From positions 1 to 55,225 of the forward strand of contig NZ_LQAQ01000092.1 of the NCBI RefSeq assembly GCF_001583495.1: a stretch of DNA of 55,225 nucleotides. Reading direction: 5' to 3'. Position numbers and translations under genes: made by a program. This DNA comes from Flammeovirga sp. SJP92. GTDB taxonomy: Bacteria > Bacteroidota > Bacteroidia > Cytophagales > Flammeovirgaceae. Below, one piece after another: positions 7,513 through 16,626 of the stretch (its first letter is position 1; each line of letters starts with the position of its first letter). The notes beneath the pieces are model-generated. The model saw only the letters and a program-made list of their open reading frames with translations, was not told where the DNA came from and did no database searches.

Positions 7513-9351
7513 ATGGTAAACTTTCAAGATAGTAAACTATTAAAATTTGCGAATGAGGCCATTAACCTCACCAATGTAGAAAATGAAAATGCCAATATGC
7601 CCGAAGGTGTTTTCACTGCTAAACTAACAAGGATGTCAGGTGAGATTTCAAAAGAATATGCAAAGTCCTACTTACTTCCAGAAAAACATCTGAAAATGCA
7701 TGAGGAAGGATGGATTTATATCCACGACTTTAGTTCTTATGCCGTAGGGATGCAAAATTGTATGTTCATTGATATTGGAGATATTTTGAGCAGACCTATC
7801 TTCACCACAAACGGTACAATGCGTCCTCCTCAAAGTATTCGTTCAGCTTTACAAGTAACGGCTGTTGTTCTCCAATGCCAAAGTAATGCTCAGTTTGGAG
7901 GAATTGCTATTAACGCTTTTGATTTTCATATGGCCACTTTTATCAAAAAGAGTTATGAAAAACACTTGAAAGTAGCCAATAAATATGCTATACCGAACGA
8001 AGAGAAGTATGCTTGGGAACAAACTGCAGAAGAGACAAAACAAGCTTGTGAAGCATTCCTTCATAACTTGAATCATTTAGAAAGCAGAGCGGGTAATCAA
8101 CTACCTTTTGTTTCTATCAATTATGGCTGTGATACTTCAAAAGAAGGAAGATTGTTTATTGAGTGTCTTCTAGAAGCAACTATGGAAGGAATTGGTGAAC
8201 AGAAAACCACACCTATCTTCCCTATTCAGATTTGGCAATACCGCAAAGAAGAAGGTAAAATTGTCAATGAAGACCTTTTCAGAAGAGCAAACGAATGTTC
8301 CATCAAAAGAGTATATCCTAATTATGTCAATACACATCAGGAGGTTTATGATGTAAAAGATGAAGAAGGAAATATTATTCCTGATCTTATCCCTGCCACT
8401 ATGGGTTGCAGAACACGTTTGGGCAAAAACCTACACGGTAGTAATGGTAAATCAGGCAGAGGTAACCTTTCTCCGGTAACCATGAACCTACCTAAGTATG
8501 CCATGGAAGCTTCTTCATGGGAAGAGTTTTCTAAAATGGTAATGGAAATGGCCTACACAGGTATTGATATGATGGAATGCCGTCTTCGCTGGCAAAGAAA
8601 GCAACTGATGGGTTCTGCTCCTTTTATGTATAAAAATAAGATATGGAAGCACGAACAGGAATACAACGAGAAGGCTAAGATTGGTGAAGTATTGTACTCC
8701 GGTACATTAGCTTTAGGATTTATTGGCCTTGCTGAAGCTCTATTAATTTTAGAGGGAAAACATCATGGAGAAAGTGAGGAATCTCAGGCAAAAGCCTTAA
8801 AACTGATCAAAGATTTACATCAGTTTTGTGATGTGGAAAGTGAAAGAAGACGATTGAATATTTCTCTTTATGCTACTCCTGCGGAAAGTCTGTGCCATAC
8901 TTTTGCCAAGAAACTACAGGAACAATATGGAAGAGTAAAAGGAATTTTTGATAAAGAATTCATTACCAACTCCTATCATGTACCGGTATGGCATGAAATT
9001 AATTATGTAGATAAAATTGCGATTGAGGCGCCTTACCATCAGCATTGTACAGGAGGTTCCATTACTTATGTGGAATTACGTTCCGAGATCTCAAAAACAC
9101 CTCATCTATATAAAAACTTGGTAGAAGGTGCAATGGAGGAAGGTGTATATTATTTTGCAACAAACATTCAGAAAGACAGATGTTTGAGTTGTAACCACGA
9201 AGGATTATTTGATGATTTGAAATGTAAAAAATGCGGTTCAAAAGAAATTATCACGCTCCGAAGAGTGACTGGATATATCACTGGTGCTTACCACAAAGTA
9301 TTTAACAACGGCAAAAAAGATGAAGTGAGAAATAGAGTAAAGCATTACTAA
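7513..9351 (+). CDS. nrdD: Anaerobic (class III) ribonucleoside-triphosphate reductase
   Basis: Glycyl-radical enzyme that reduces ribonucleotides to deoxyribonucleotides without oxygen. The C-terminus has the zinc ribbon CLSC...CKKC and the radical loop RRVTGYITG; the conserved MGCRTRLG segment mid-protein carries the thiyl-forming Cys candidate. I start at ATG 7513. The open frame reaches back to a TTG at 7336, but that part is riboswitch and the extra 59 residues are not enzyme-like. From 7513 the protein is 612 aa and lacks the N-terminal ATP-cone of many NrdD proteins. The usual neighbour nrdG (radical-SAM activase) is absent from the window. It is controlled by the upstream cobalamin riboswitch and perhaps an FNR-like site. 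Confidence 0.93.
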   Translation: MVNFQDSKLLKFANEAINLTNVENENANMPEGVFTAKLTRMSGEISKEYAKSYLLPEKHLKMHEEGWIYIHDFSSYAVGMQNCMFIDIGDILSRPIFTTNGTMRPPQSIRSALQVTAVVLQCQSNAQFGGIAINAFDFHMATFIKKSYEKHLKVANKYAIPNEEKYAWEQTAEETKQACEAFLHNLNHLESRAGNQLPFVSINYGCDTSKEGRLFIECLLEATMEGIGEQKTTPIFPIQIWQYRKEEGKIVNEDLFRRANECSIKRVYPNYVNTHQEVYDVKDEEGNIIPDLIPATMGCRTRLGKNLHGSNGKSGRGNLSPVTMNLPKYAMEASSWEEFSKMVMEMAYTGIDMMECRLRWQRKQLMGSAPFMYKNKIWKHEQEYNEKAKIGEVLYSGTLALGFIGLAEALLILEGKHHGESEESQAKALKLIKDLHQFCDVESERRRLNISLYATPAESLCHTFAKKLQEQYGRVKGIFDKEFITNSYHVPVWHEINYVDKIAIEAPYHQHCTGGSITYVELRSEISKTPHLYKNLVEGAMEEGVYYFATNIQKDRCLSCNHEGLFDDLKCKKCGSKEIITLRRVTGYITGAYHKVFNNGKKDEVRNRVKHY

Positions 9352-9396
9352 GGTCTGATGCTTTAACGCTATTATAATCAAAATTTCAAACTAAAA

Positions 9397-9435
9397 AGAA
9401 AGGTCACATCAAATGTAAACTGATGTGACCTTTCT
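9397..9435. terminator. Bidirectional terminator between convergent genes
   Basis: A 15-bp perfect stem (agaaaggtcacatca at 9397-9411, complement at 9421-9435) with a 9-nt loop. An A-rich run lies before it and a T-rich run after it. It can end both nrdD from the left and the DUF898 gene from the right. Confidence 0.75.
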
Positions 9436-9463
9436 CTTAATACAGAGCTGAAAAGGGTTGGGT

Positions 9464-10420
9464 TTAAAAAGCGGCGTCTATACCTTCATCTAAACTCATA
9501 CCCAAGTTATTTACATATTGATCATCATATGAAGGAGATTGTTCAAAAGATTCAAAATCAATCTCTCCTTCAATTGAAAGTGTTTCAATAAATAATTGTT
9601 TTGACTTAAGGATTGCGTAAGGTAAACCTAAACCAAATGTTAAAAGAGTGATCAACGCAAATGTAACCACGTTGATAAATATATCACCCCCTCCGATTCT
9701 TGACTTTACTTCAATTTCTTCTCCATCTTGATAAAGCTTTATGTTTTCATGGAAAAACTTGATGATGTTTGCTCTATGTTGGAATAAGTAAATACCAAAA
9801 GTAACTATGGTCAACAGAATTCCTTTTAACATAATACCGAATAGTTGCCCACCTTTACCTTCAAATCTGATATCTATATTACCGATTCTAGTATTATCAC
9901 AAAGGTGACGTGTCAAGTTTGTGATGTACCATGGGAAATAGATGAAAAATGTACATAATAGAAGAACACCTTCTTTCGTAAATTCTATAAGGAAAGCTTG
10001 AAAATCTGAGTCATAAAAAAAACGCTTGCCCATATAAGACGTTTTGGCCATATCATACTTCCAAGAGTTATGAATAACATAAGGTACAGAAAGAATCATG
10101 AGTGCATAAAAAACCAATACACTTATAGCCAAAAGACTATCGAGACCATTGAGAGAAAGAAATGAAAAATAAAAAGAGACTGATACAAACAGCACAAATA
10201 TTTTTAGAAAACCTAAAAATAGTTCTTTCCCTGTGCCATGGTAAGCAAAATTATTACCTGCCAAGTTAATACTTGAATTGACATATTTTTTCTCGGACAC
10301 AATTGCCCATGGAATATAGAAACCAAGTGTGAAAGTAATTAAGAAAAAGTTCTTGATTACAAGTAGGTAATAGTCACCAGAACTAAAGTTAAAATAAAAT
10401 GGATGTCGTCGTTTGCTCAT
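9464..10420 (-). CDS. DUF898 (YjgN-like) inner-membrane protein
   Basis: Polytopic membrane protein with the DUF898 signature: two related halves, each with an F-x-Y-x-G/DNT-like segment (NFAYHGTGKELFLGFLK near residues 58-74; TRIGNIDIRFEGKGGQLFG near 175-193) followed by hydrophobic hairpins. About six to eight TM segments can be counted, and the C-terminus is acidic and soluble. The family is widespread but has no established function. It is a single gene ending at the shared terminator with nrdD. 318 aa is a usual length. Confidence 0.8.
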   Translation of the reverse strand: MSKRRHPFYFNFSSGDYYLLVIKNFFLITFTLGFYIPWAIVSEKKYVNSSINLAGNNFAYHGTGKELFLGFLKIFVLFVSVSFYFSFLSLNGLDSLLAISVLVFYALMILSVPYVIHNSWKYDMAKTSYMGKRFFYDSDFQAFLIEFTKEGVLLLCTFFIYFPWYITNLTRHLCDNTRIGNIDIRFEGKGGQLFGIMLKGILLTIVTFGIYLFQHRANIIKFFHENIKLYQDGEEIEVKSRIGGGDIFINVVTFALITLLTFGLGLPYAILKSKQLFIETLSIEGEIDFESFEQSPSYDDQYVNNLGMSLDEGIDAAF

Positions 10421-10562
10421 TTTAAATTTGATGTTAAAAGATAATTTAAAGTTTTTGTCTTATTTTGTTTCAGCTGTGAATTATGTAATATAAAATTAAA
10501 GAAATAAAATTGAAAACATAGTATGATGGATATTAATTTAGAGTATGCTTGAAATATAGGTT

Positions 10563-11792
10563 TCAAACATGTTCCTCTAGAAGCTCTAAAATTCCAGATT
10601 TCTGAAACAACTTCTCTCCTAGTTTCAGTTTTGAAATTCCCTTTACAATATGATAATCAAATTGAATATGATCACCCTCCAATTGAGTAGAAGGATGAAA
10701 GAAACCTATTTTCTCATTACCCATCAAATGTGCAATTTCTAAATGTGTAGAAATGATGAAAAAGGAAGGAGTCTTCAACTTTAAATGATGAAATAAATAT
10801 TCGATTAACCTTGTCGCCTCTTCAGGATTTGTGGTATTAAAAAGCTCATCAAATACGCCATAAACAACTTCTGATTTCTGATTTGAAACAATAAGTTCTT
10901 TGACTGAAAGAATCTCATTCATGAAATGACTTGTCCCATTTCTGTAGTTATCTTTTGTATTGAAATTAATATTAAAAGTATCAAAAAAAGGAATTGTAGC
11001 TTTTGAGGCAGGGATTGGAAACCCAATATTCCCGAGGTAACTACATAGGGAAATAGTTTTCAAGAAAGTTGATTTCCCACCCATATTAGGCCCATTCAGT
11101 ATATTTAAACTACAATCAAAAGTAATGTCATATTTGACAGGTTCATTGATTAACGGAAAATAGGCTTTTTCAAATTCAAACTTTTCATTATCTATCAAAG
11201 GTAAATTGAAGCCTCTTTTGATAGAACATTTCGTAAGGGATAGATAACACTCCAATTCGAATAATCTCTTCCAAAAAACATCGAAATCTATCTGATGTAA
11301 AATATTTAAGTAAGCTAAAAGTTCTTTTTGATGGCTCTTAAAGTCTGAATAATCCGGTAACAATTCTAGGTCTTCAGAAAGGTAAAGAAGAAGCTGATTG
11401 AAATAGGGTACATCAGCTATAGTCAATACCTCTTGAATTAAAACTTTCAATTCTGAAAAGAAAATCAGACTAGCCGTCAATCTTGGAATTTTACTAATCT
11501 TAATTCTAGACTTCGTAAAAAAAACATAGCTTGTTGCTTCAACAAACTGATCTGTTTTTATCTCTCTAGTCACTCTTAATGCATCCTCAAAATAGAGCTT
11601 ATTATATTTATAATTAAACGCCACTTTCTCATTTGAGAATAAACATCTGAAGATAGATTGACGAATTTCAAGCTCTTCCAAAGAACATTTATTTAAGATG
11701 AAATTCTGGATAAATGGTGTTACGTTATAGTTTTGTTTATCATCAAAAAGAGGGACAATTTCCTCTTTAAGGTTGAGTTGTTGAGTGTTCAT
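10563..11792 (-). CDS. MutS-family ATPase, short form
   Basis: The C-terminal half is a MutS domain V ATPase. It has Walker A GPNMGGKST at residues 234-242, a TSHF segment matching the MutS signature region near 287, Walker B YGVFDEL near 311, and a STHLEIAHL switch. The N-terminal half resembles the MutS core/lever helices. The mismatch-recognition domain I, connector domain and Smr domain are all missing, so this is not the mismatch-repair MutS. At 409 aa it fits the small stand-alone MutS-like group common in Bacteroidota, possibly binding branched DNA. Stand-alone gene, 46 bp after the cyclase gene upstream on the same strand. Confidence 0.8.
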   Translation of the reverse strand: MNTQQLNLKEEIVPLFDDKQNYNVTPFIQNFILNKCSLEELEIRQSIFRCLFSNEKVAFNYKYNKLYFEDALRVTREIKTDQFVEATSYVFFTKSRIKISKIPRLTASLIFFSELKVLIQEVLTIADVPYFNQLLLYLSEDLELLPDYSDFKSHQKELLAYLNILHQIDFDVFWKRLFELECYLSLTKCSIKRGFNLPLIDNEKFEFEKAYFPLINEPVKYDITFDCSLNILNGPNMGGKSTFLKTISLCSYLGNIGFPIPASKATIPFFDTFNINFNTKDNYRNGTSHFMNEILSVKELIVSNQKSEVVYGVFDELFNTTNPEEATRLIEYLFHHLKLKTPSFFIISTHLEIAHLMGNEKIGFFHPSTQLEGDHIQFDYHIVKGISKLKLGEKLFQKSGILELLEEHV

Positions 11793-11838
11793 TTGAGATT
11801 GATTTAGTTCGTATAATAGTTTGCTCTCAATGCTTCAA

Positions 11839-12930
11839 TTAAGCAAGTTGTTCTACAGAAAATAAATTCACTTTTTCATTTCTACCTCTTAACTCCACTG
11901 AACCTATATCAGTTGTAGAAAAATAATTTTCAATTTTGAGGAACTCTAACAATCGTTCTGAAATCAAAAGGTCTGTTTTATAAGAATTACATAAACTCTG
12001 TATTCTAGCTGTCGTATTCAAGACATCACCTGAAAAGATAATATCTTTCTTTGTCACTCCTATTTCACCAGTAGTTACTTTCCCTAAATGAATGCCGGCT
12101 TTAAAAGTTGGAGCAACACCAAACCTTTCTTCATATTTTCCAGCTTCCTCCTGTAAAGTCTTTTTCATATCATAAAAACAATTCAGACAATTGTTCTTCT
12201 CTAAACCATTTTCCATAGTCCAAGTCACCACCACTTCATCTCCAACATATTGATAAATGTGTCCACTATAATTCAATATAGAATTAGAGAGATCTGCATA
12301 ATATTCTCGAAGCATATCAAAATACTGCGTGTGACCTAGCCTTTCTGCAATTGCAGTAGAGTCTTTCATATCTAAAAACATAAATACTCTATGTTCTTCT
12401 TTTGGATTGTGGTATTTCCCAAGGAAGAAATTGATTAAAACTTCTTGCCCAATATTATCACTGACTTCCGTATAGAATAAACAAATAACAATGCCCAAGG
12501 CCATATAAATCTCCAATGAAATAAAAGCAAAGCTCATTAGAAAATTCATTGCAAAACCAATCACTTTGGGATTCAACGGACTTTCTTCCAATTCAATAGC
12601 ATGCCCAGCACAAGTCATTATAAAAACGAGGATGGCAATAATCAAAATATAAATCAGCGTTTTGATAATCAACTTCTTTGAAAAACTCTTGTAGTGAAAA
12701 AGTTTATTGAGATAAAAAACCTCAAGCAACCCCATTAATGTACCACCTGTTAAGGTCAAAAATGCTGAAGCTAACGGATTGTAATGATAGGGATTTCCAG
12801 TGGTTGGATAATTGGTTGAATCTCCTAAAATGCCATGTTCCAGGAATGTATAAATTAGGCCAAATAATAATGAAATTACTGAAAACGGAATTACTTGTAC
12901 TAATTGCCTTCTTTTTTTAATTGATATCAT
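11839..12930 (-). CDS. Membrane-bound class III adenylate/guanylate cyclase
   Basis: Four TM segments (about residues 11-30, 55-75, 88-108, 123-152) are followed by a class III cyclase domain (about 180-360). Metal-binding Asp residues are D187 (FLDMKDST) and D231 (YVGDEV). The transition-state pair is N305 and R309 (VLNTTARIQ), and D302 sits at a base-recognition position. The Lys that usually reads adenine is Gln here (Q227, QYVGDE), so substrate choice is open. It should make cAMP or cGMP at the inner membrane in response to an unknown signal. The MutS-like gene follows 46 bp downstream. Confidence 0.85.
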   Translation of the reverse strand: MISIKKRRQLVQVIPFSVISLLFGLIYTFLEHGILGDSTNYPTTGNPYHYNPLASAFLTLTGGTLMGLLEVFYLNKLFHYKSFSKKLIIKTLIYILIIAILVFIMTCAGHAIELEESPLNPKVIGFAMNFLMSFAFISLEIYMALGIVICLFYTEVSDNIGQEVLINFFLGKYHNPKEEHRVFMFLDMKDSTAIAERLGHTQYFDMLREYYADLSNSILNYSGHIYQYVGDEVVVTWTMENGLEKNNCLNCFYDMKKTLQEEAGKYEERFGVAPTFKAGIHLGKVTTGEIGVTKKDIIFSGDVLNTTARIQSLCNSYKTDLLISERLLEFLKIENYFSTTDIGSVELRGRNEKVNLFSVEQLA

Positions 12931-13026
12931 ATAGAGTTACAAATGAGCAGAAATGATAATGTAGTTAAACTCGAAGCAAATGTACCGAATGGATTTGAAT
13001 TCTTATTCTTTTTTACAATTGTTTAA

Positions 13027-13914
13027 TTATTTACAATGCTCGCCAAAACAAAGGACTTCATAAATCTTCTCCCTATGTTCACCACTTTTTGAAAGCTGAT
13101 CAAAGACTACACTGTCGTTTGCATTCAATACAATATGATCACTGAACTGAGGATCTCCTAACCAAGATATAAAGTAAATTCCATCACTGATTTTTGTGAC
13201 ATAAGATAAGTAATTCTTCGTTTCTTCTCCTTTGTAGGTTACCTGTGTTACATCACCTTTTACTTCAATAGTCACTACGGTACTTTCTGTTTTATACTGT
13301 AGTTTTTTTCCTTTCAACTCTTTTCGAGCCAACTGATTTTGCTCTGTCAATGGACGTTCAGTCTGTCCCATAAATGGGAGGTCAAACTTTATGATATTTT
13401 TCAAAATGGTGAAAATTGTTGAGAATTGCCCCATCACTTCTCCTTCTGGAAAAGCACATTCAACAGAAGGACCACAGGTAATATCGCCATGAATAACTTC
13501 AAAGTCCTCAAGCATGTCCGCGTCCGCCTGATGCAAATGAGCATATACTTTTTTAGTATTAAAATTGACACAAACATTATCTCCACCTCCCATTTCAAAG
13601 GTCCACGACATAAAATAAATTCCATCTGCCACCCTTGAAATCTGGGGGTTCACTTGAGCCACTACTCCATCAAAGTATCCTCCATATCCTCTCCACTTGA
13701 TCTTGTTATCAAAAACAGCTAAACGGAAACTTCCAAAATCAACATAATCATAGTTGATCATTTTGCCTTCAAATTCTCTATAGCCAGTTCCTGATAAATT
13801 CTTTTCAGCTTTGTTTTTCAATACCTTTTCTTTTGACCATGAAGTATCCGTAGACGAGCAACTTAATAAAGTCAAAAGCAGTACTATACAAAAAAATGAT
13901 TTTTGAGTTTTCAT
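13027..13914 (-). CDS. MoaF/calycin-like lipoprotein
   Basis: I use the ATG at 13914. The frame extends ten codons into the stop region of the bestrophin gene, but from 13914 the protein starts with a clean lipoprotein signal (lipobox LTLLSC). The mature part contains two related calycin-like units (about residues 50-140 and 200-280), each with a DGIYF.SW strand pair, similar to MoaF and phenolic-acid-decarboxylase folds. A WRGYGG motif lies in the first unit. Ligand unknown. It starts 30 bp after the bestrophin gene on the same strand, so co-transcription is likely. Confidence 0.6.
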   Translation of the reverse strand: MKTQKSFFCIVLLLTLLSCSSTDTSWSKEKVLKNKAEKNLSGTGYREFEGKMINYDYVDFGSFRLAVFDNKIKWRGYGGYFDGVVAQVNPQISRVADGIYFMSWTFEMGGGDNVCVNFNTKKVYAHLHQADADMLEDFEVIHGDITCGPSVECAFPEGEVMGQFSTIFTILKNIIKFDLPFMGQTERPLTEQNQLARKELKGKKLQYKTESTVVTIEVKGDVTQVTYKGEETKNYLSYVTKISDGIYFISWLGDPQFSDHIVLNANDSVVFDQLSKSGEHREKIYEVLCFGEHCK

Positions 13915-13944
13915 TACATCTAATTCTCTAGATTGGGATATCAT

Positions 13945-15024
13945 TTACATTTGGGTGTCTTGGTATTGAGGGTGTGGAGGTGGTAGGGTATCTTTTGGTT
14001 CTCCAATCATTTGTCGAATATCTATTTCTATTCCTCTGGACATCGTAGTGATTGGTACATCATTTCCAATACCTTCAAAGGGATTTTCAGAAACATCACC
14101 TACTCTTTCCATAGTAAAAAAGATCCAAGAGATTACAACACTTGTAGGAATGGATAACCAAACAAAATTATCGGCTATAAAAAGGAATCTTGGTGCCAAC
14201 TCACCTTGATCTAAAAGTACTTGACCAATTTTGTCAAACTCACTCATCAAACCAAAGGGTAAAAAGATGACAAAAATCCATACAAAATATAAGTTTAACG
14301 TGGCAAACTGACGGGGATAAGGAAAGTTCTTGATCCTCTCGGCTTTTCCTTGTAATGCAAATAATTCAGCAATCATATTTTTGAATTCCATATGTCTGAA
14401 ATCTTCTATTAAACCCGACAACTGCAACTCTCGAAACTGTTTGGACTGCAAAGTCAGACAAGCATTTTGTTTATTTCCAAAATCAAGAATATACTTTTTC
14501 TCATCATCAGAGACATACCCTTCAAGTTCATCTTCTAAAGATTCTTCATATTCTTTGATCTTCACTACTTTCATATATTCTTTATCCGATTTATTTATGG
14601 CTGACGTCTCCCAAGGCTTTTTAGTCCGTAAAGCATGTCTCAAACAAGTCATCCATGCAACATGCCGGTGAATAATCTGTTTCTTAATTTCAAAAAACTC
14701 TTCATCAGTTCTTTCTGTTTTTGCATGCTCATTTGTAATGAAATCATTTACCATGGTTGCTAGTAACCGAGAAGCATTTACTATACCTCCATAAATTTTC
14801 CTTGCCTCCCAGAGTCTTCCGTAAGAGGCGTTGTTTTTAAAACCAATCACAAATGCTAAGGCTGTACCTACCAAACCAATAGGCAACCAAGGTAATTTAA
14901 GCCATTTCAAACCTAAAACTTCATAAAGCACCACAGGCAAAATGGCTAATAAAATAAATTGATAGATGTACCTTCTCGTCCATTTCACCATAATGGAAAC
15001 TGAGTAAATCCGCTTCGTGTACAT
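13945..15024 (-). CDS. Bestrophin-family ion channel
   Basis: Bacterial bestrophins form pentameric anion or cation channels in the inner membrane. The diagnostic region is the FKNNASYGRLWEARK stretch near residues 63-77, after two N-terminal TM segments; further TM segments lie near 235-260 and 280-300. A GNDVP-TTM segment near the C-terminus also fits the family. The 359-aa length is slightly above average because of an insertion of charged residues around 150-200. It leads a probable two-gene unit with the MoaF-like lipoprotein. Confidence 0.85.
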   Translation of the reverse strand: MYTKRIYSVSIMVKWTRRYIYQFILLAILPVVLYEVLGLKWLKLPWLPIGLVGTALAFVIGFKNNASYGRLWEARKIYGGIVNASRLLATMVNDFITNEHAKTERTDEEFFEIKKQIIHRHVAWMTCLRHALRTKKPWETSAINKSDKEYMKVVKIKEYEESLEDELEGYVSDDEKKYILDFGNKQNACLTLQSKQFRELQLSGLIEDFRHMEFKNMIAELFALQGKAERIKNFPYPRQFATLNLYFVWIFVIFLPFGLMSEFDKIGQVLLDQGELAPRFLFIADNFVWLSIPTSVVISWIFFTMERVGDVSENPFEGIGNDVPITTMSRGIEIDIRQMIGEPKDTLPPPHPQYQDTQM

Positions 15025-15136
15025 AGTAGTTTTTGAGAATTGTAATTAATATAAATTTTGAGTTTATCTAATATACAATTTTCTTAGAATTACTTTTATG
15101 CTAAATGATAATTAAAGATTGAAGAGAGAGATGTTT

Positions 15137-15964
15137 TTAGAGGTAGTCTAAAGCATTTAATGCTTTCATTGTCACTGCTTTTCTTGCTTTTGGAAAGTTT
15201 TTCATATAAAAGTTTTCTGCAGGTTCAATATTGGTTGCAAAGAAAATTGTATTATCAGAAAGCTCAAGGAAACCTACGAACCAACCATTGTTATAATCTG
15301 CATTACTCGCCCAACCTGTTTTGCCACTGAGCTTATATTGATCATTAGTTTCTATCAACATCATTTTCTTAATGATGGCTTCATTTCTCTTTTGAATAGG
15401 AAGTTCTGATCCATACAATCTTTTTAAGAAGTCAATCTCATCAAAAGGACTTATTCTTGAATCTCCAACCAACCAAAAACTATCAATTGAAGTGGAATCA
15501 AACTCCATTCCGTTATAATTAAGCTTCTTCAGGTAAGATTTCATTTGTTCCACTCCTATTTTTCTAGCCACTTCCTGATAACAGGGAACGCATGAATATT
15601 GGAAGGCTTTTTTAAAGATTAAATCCTGATTCCATATTTTAAAATTGCGTTCAATACCATCCCACTTCATCAATGTACTGTCATTTTCTACCACTCTGGT
15701 TTCTAATGCAATAATGGAGTTTGGAATTTTGAACGTTGAAGCAGGTAGAAATCCTTTCTTACTCCACTCAAAATCATTGGAATAATAAGTTGCTGCATTA
15801 TGATCATATAAAAGAATAGCTCCCTTTAAATTTGTAGAATCAAGAATTTGTTGCAATACTTTTTCCTGCACCATTGTACCTTCATTACTTTTCTGACGCT
15901 GCTCTGTTGTAGTGCATGAGACGCAAACCATAAAAGTACAAATAATAGATATTAGCTTATACAT
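15137..15964 (-). CDS. Class D (OXA-type) beta-lactamase
   Basis: Hydrolyses beta-lactams using an active-site Ser and a carboxylated Lys. Motifs in order: S76-TFK79 (PASTFKIPNS), S124-C-V126, omega-region FWLVGDSRIS with W164, and K215-T-G217. The usual YGN box is replaced by Y150-N-G152. Residues 1-17 are a lipoprotein signal with Cys17, so the enzyme is probably membrane-tethered, which is less common for this class. It lies among ordinary chromosomal genes with no mobile element beside it and looks intrinsic. Whether it confers resistance cannot be read from sequence. Confidence 0.88.
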   Translation of the reverse strand: MYKLISIICTFMVCVSCTTTEQRQKSNEGTMVQEKVLQQILDSTNLKGAILLYDHNAATYYSNDFEWSKKGFLPASTFKIPNSIIALETRVVENDSTLMKWDGIERNFKIWNQDLIFKKAFQYSCVPCYQEVARKIGVEQMKSYLKKLNYNGMEFDSTSIDSFWLVGDSRISPFDEIDFLKRLYGSELPIQKRNEAIIKKMMLIETNDQYKLSGKTGWASNADYNNGWFVGFLELSDNTIFFATNIEPAENFYMKNFPKARKAVTMKALNALDYL

Positions 15965-16092
15965 TCATTTATTAGTTTTAGTTTGTTGAAAATTTGAACA
16001 AACATACTAAAAAAAGGAATTGGATCAGAATCTTTCAATTCAATCACCAACCCCTTCTAAAACCTAGATATCAAATTTTTTGTAATGTTCTT

Positions 16093-16449
16093 TTACAAAG
16101 TTTTTATGGCTTTTAGAGCAACGCCTTCTACTCTTTCTGAAGAATCATTTTTTGTAAGTGTAAGTCGGATTACGCTATCTTCAATTGCTTTTAAATCGTG
16201 TGGAACATTGCTATCCAAGGCTAGAATATCTCCTTTTACTAGTTCCAAGTTTTTCTGTTCAACACCAAAGTCAACATTTCCTTCTACCATTTGTACTACA
16301 ATGGGGAAAGACGTTTTATGTTCTTTCATTACTGTTCCTTTTGCCATTGCAATTCTAATTTCTTTTGTAAAATTAGTTTCGAAAAGTACAGTAACTAAAG
16401 GTTTAGATTCATTGAATTCAAGATTGTCAAATAAAGAAGATGTTTTCAT
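16093..16449 (-). CDS. Small cupin-domain protein
   Basis: 118 aa; the single domain matches the conserved double-stranded beta-helix of small cupins. It has an EHKTSFPIVVQMVEGNVDF stretch followed by LVKGDILALDSNVPHDLKA. The metal-binding His/Glu set is partly present (H44, E56-like, H85). Such proteins bind small ligands or serve as simple redox or sensing proteins. A similar-length plus-strand frame overlaps it but has no protein-like features and was rejected. Single gene. Confidence 0.75.
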   Translation of the reverse strand: MKTSSLFDNLEFNESKPLVTVLFETNFTKEIRIAMAKGTVMKEHKTSFPIVVQMVEGNVDFGVEQKNLELVKGDILALDSNVPHDLKAIEDSVIRLTLTKNDSSERVEGVALKAIKTL

Positions 16450-16626
16450 GATTTTCTGATAAAATTATTATAACCCTAACATTTCAATTCATCTATATTG
16501 CTTTTGTTTTTTTAAGGTGATCAAAGAGCATAGAGAATCAAGAAGTTATTTAGAATAATTCAAAACAACAAAATACAGACATTACTTATTATGATAATCA
16601 TCACCTCGTCAACAAGATATACATCA

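Noticed and set aside
16085-16459. Plus-strand frame opposite the cupin gene
   Set aside because: Ser/Thr-rich shadow of the minus-strand frame, which matches a cupin.
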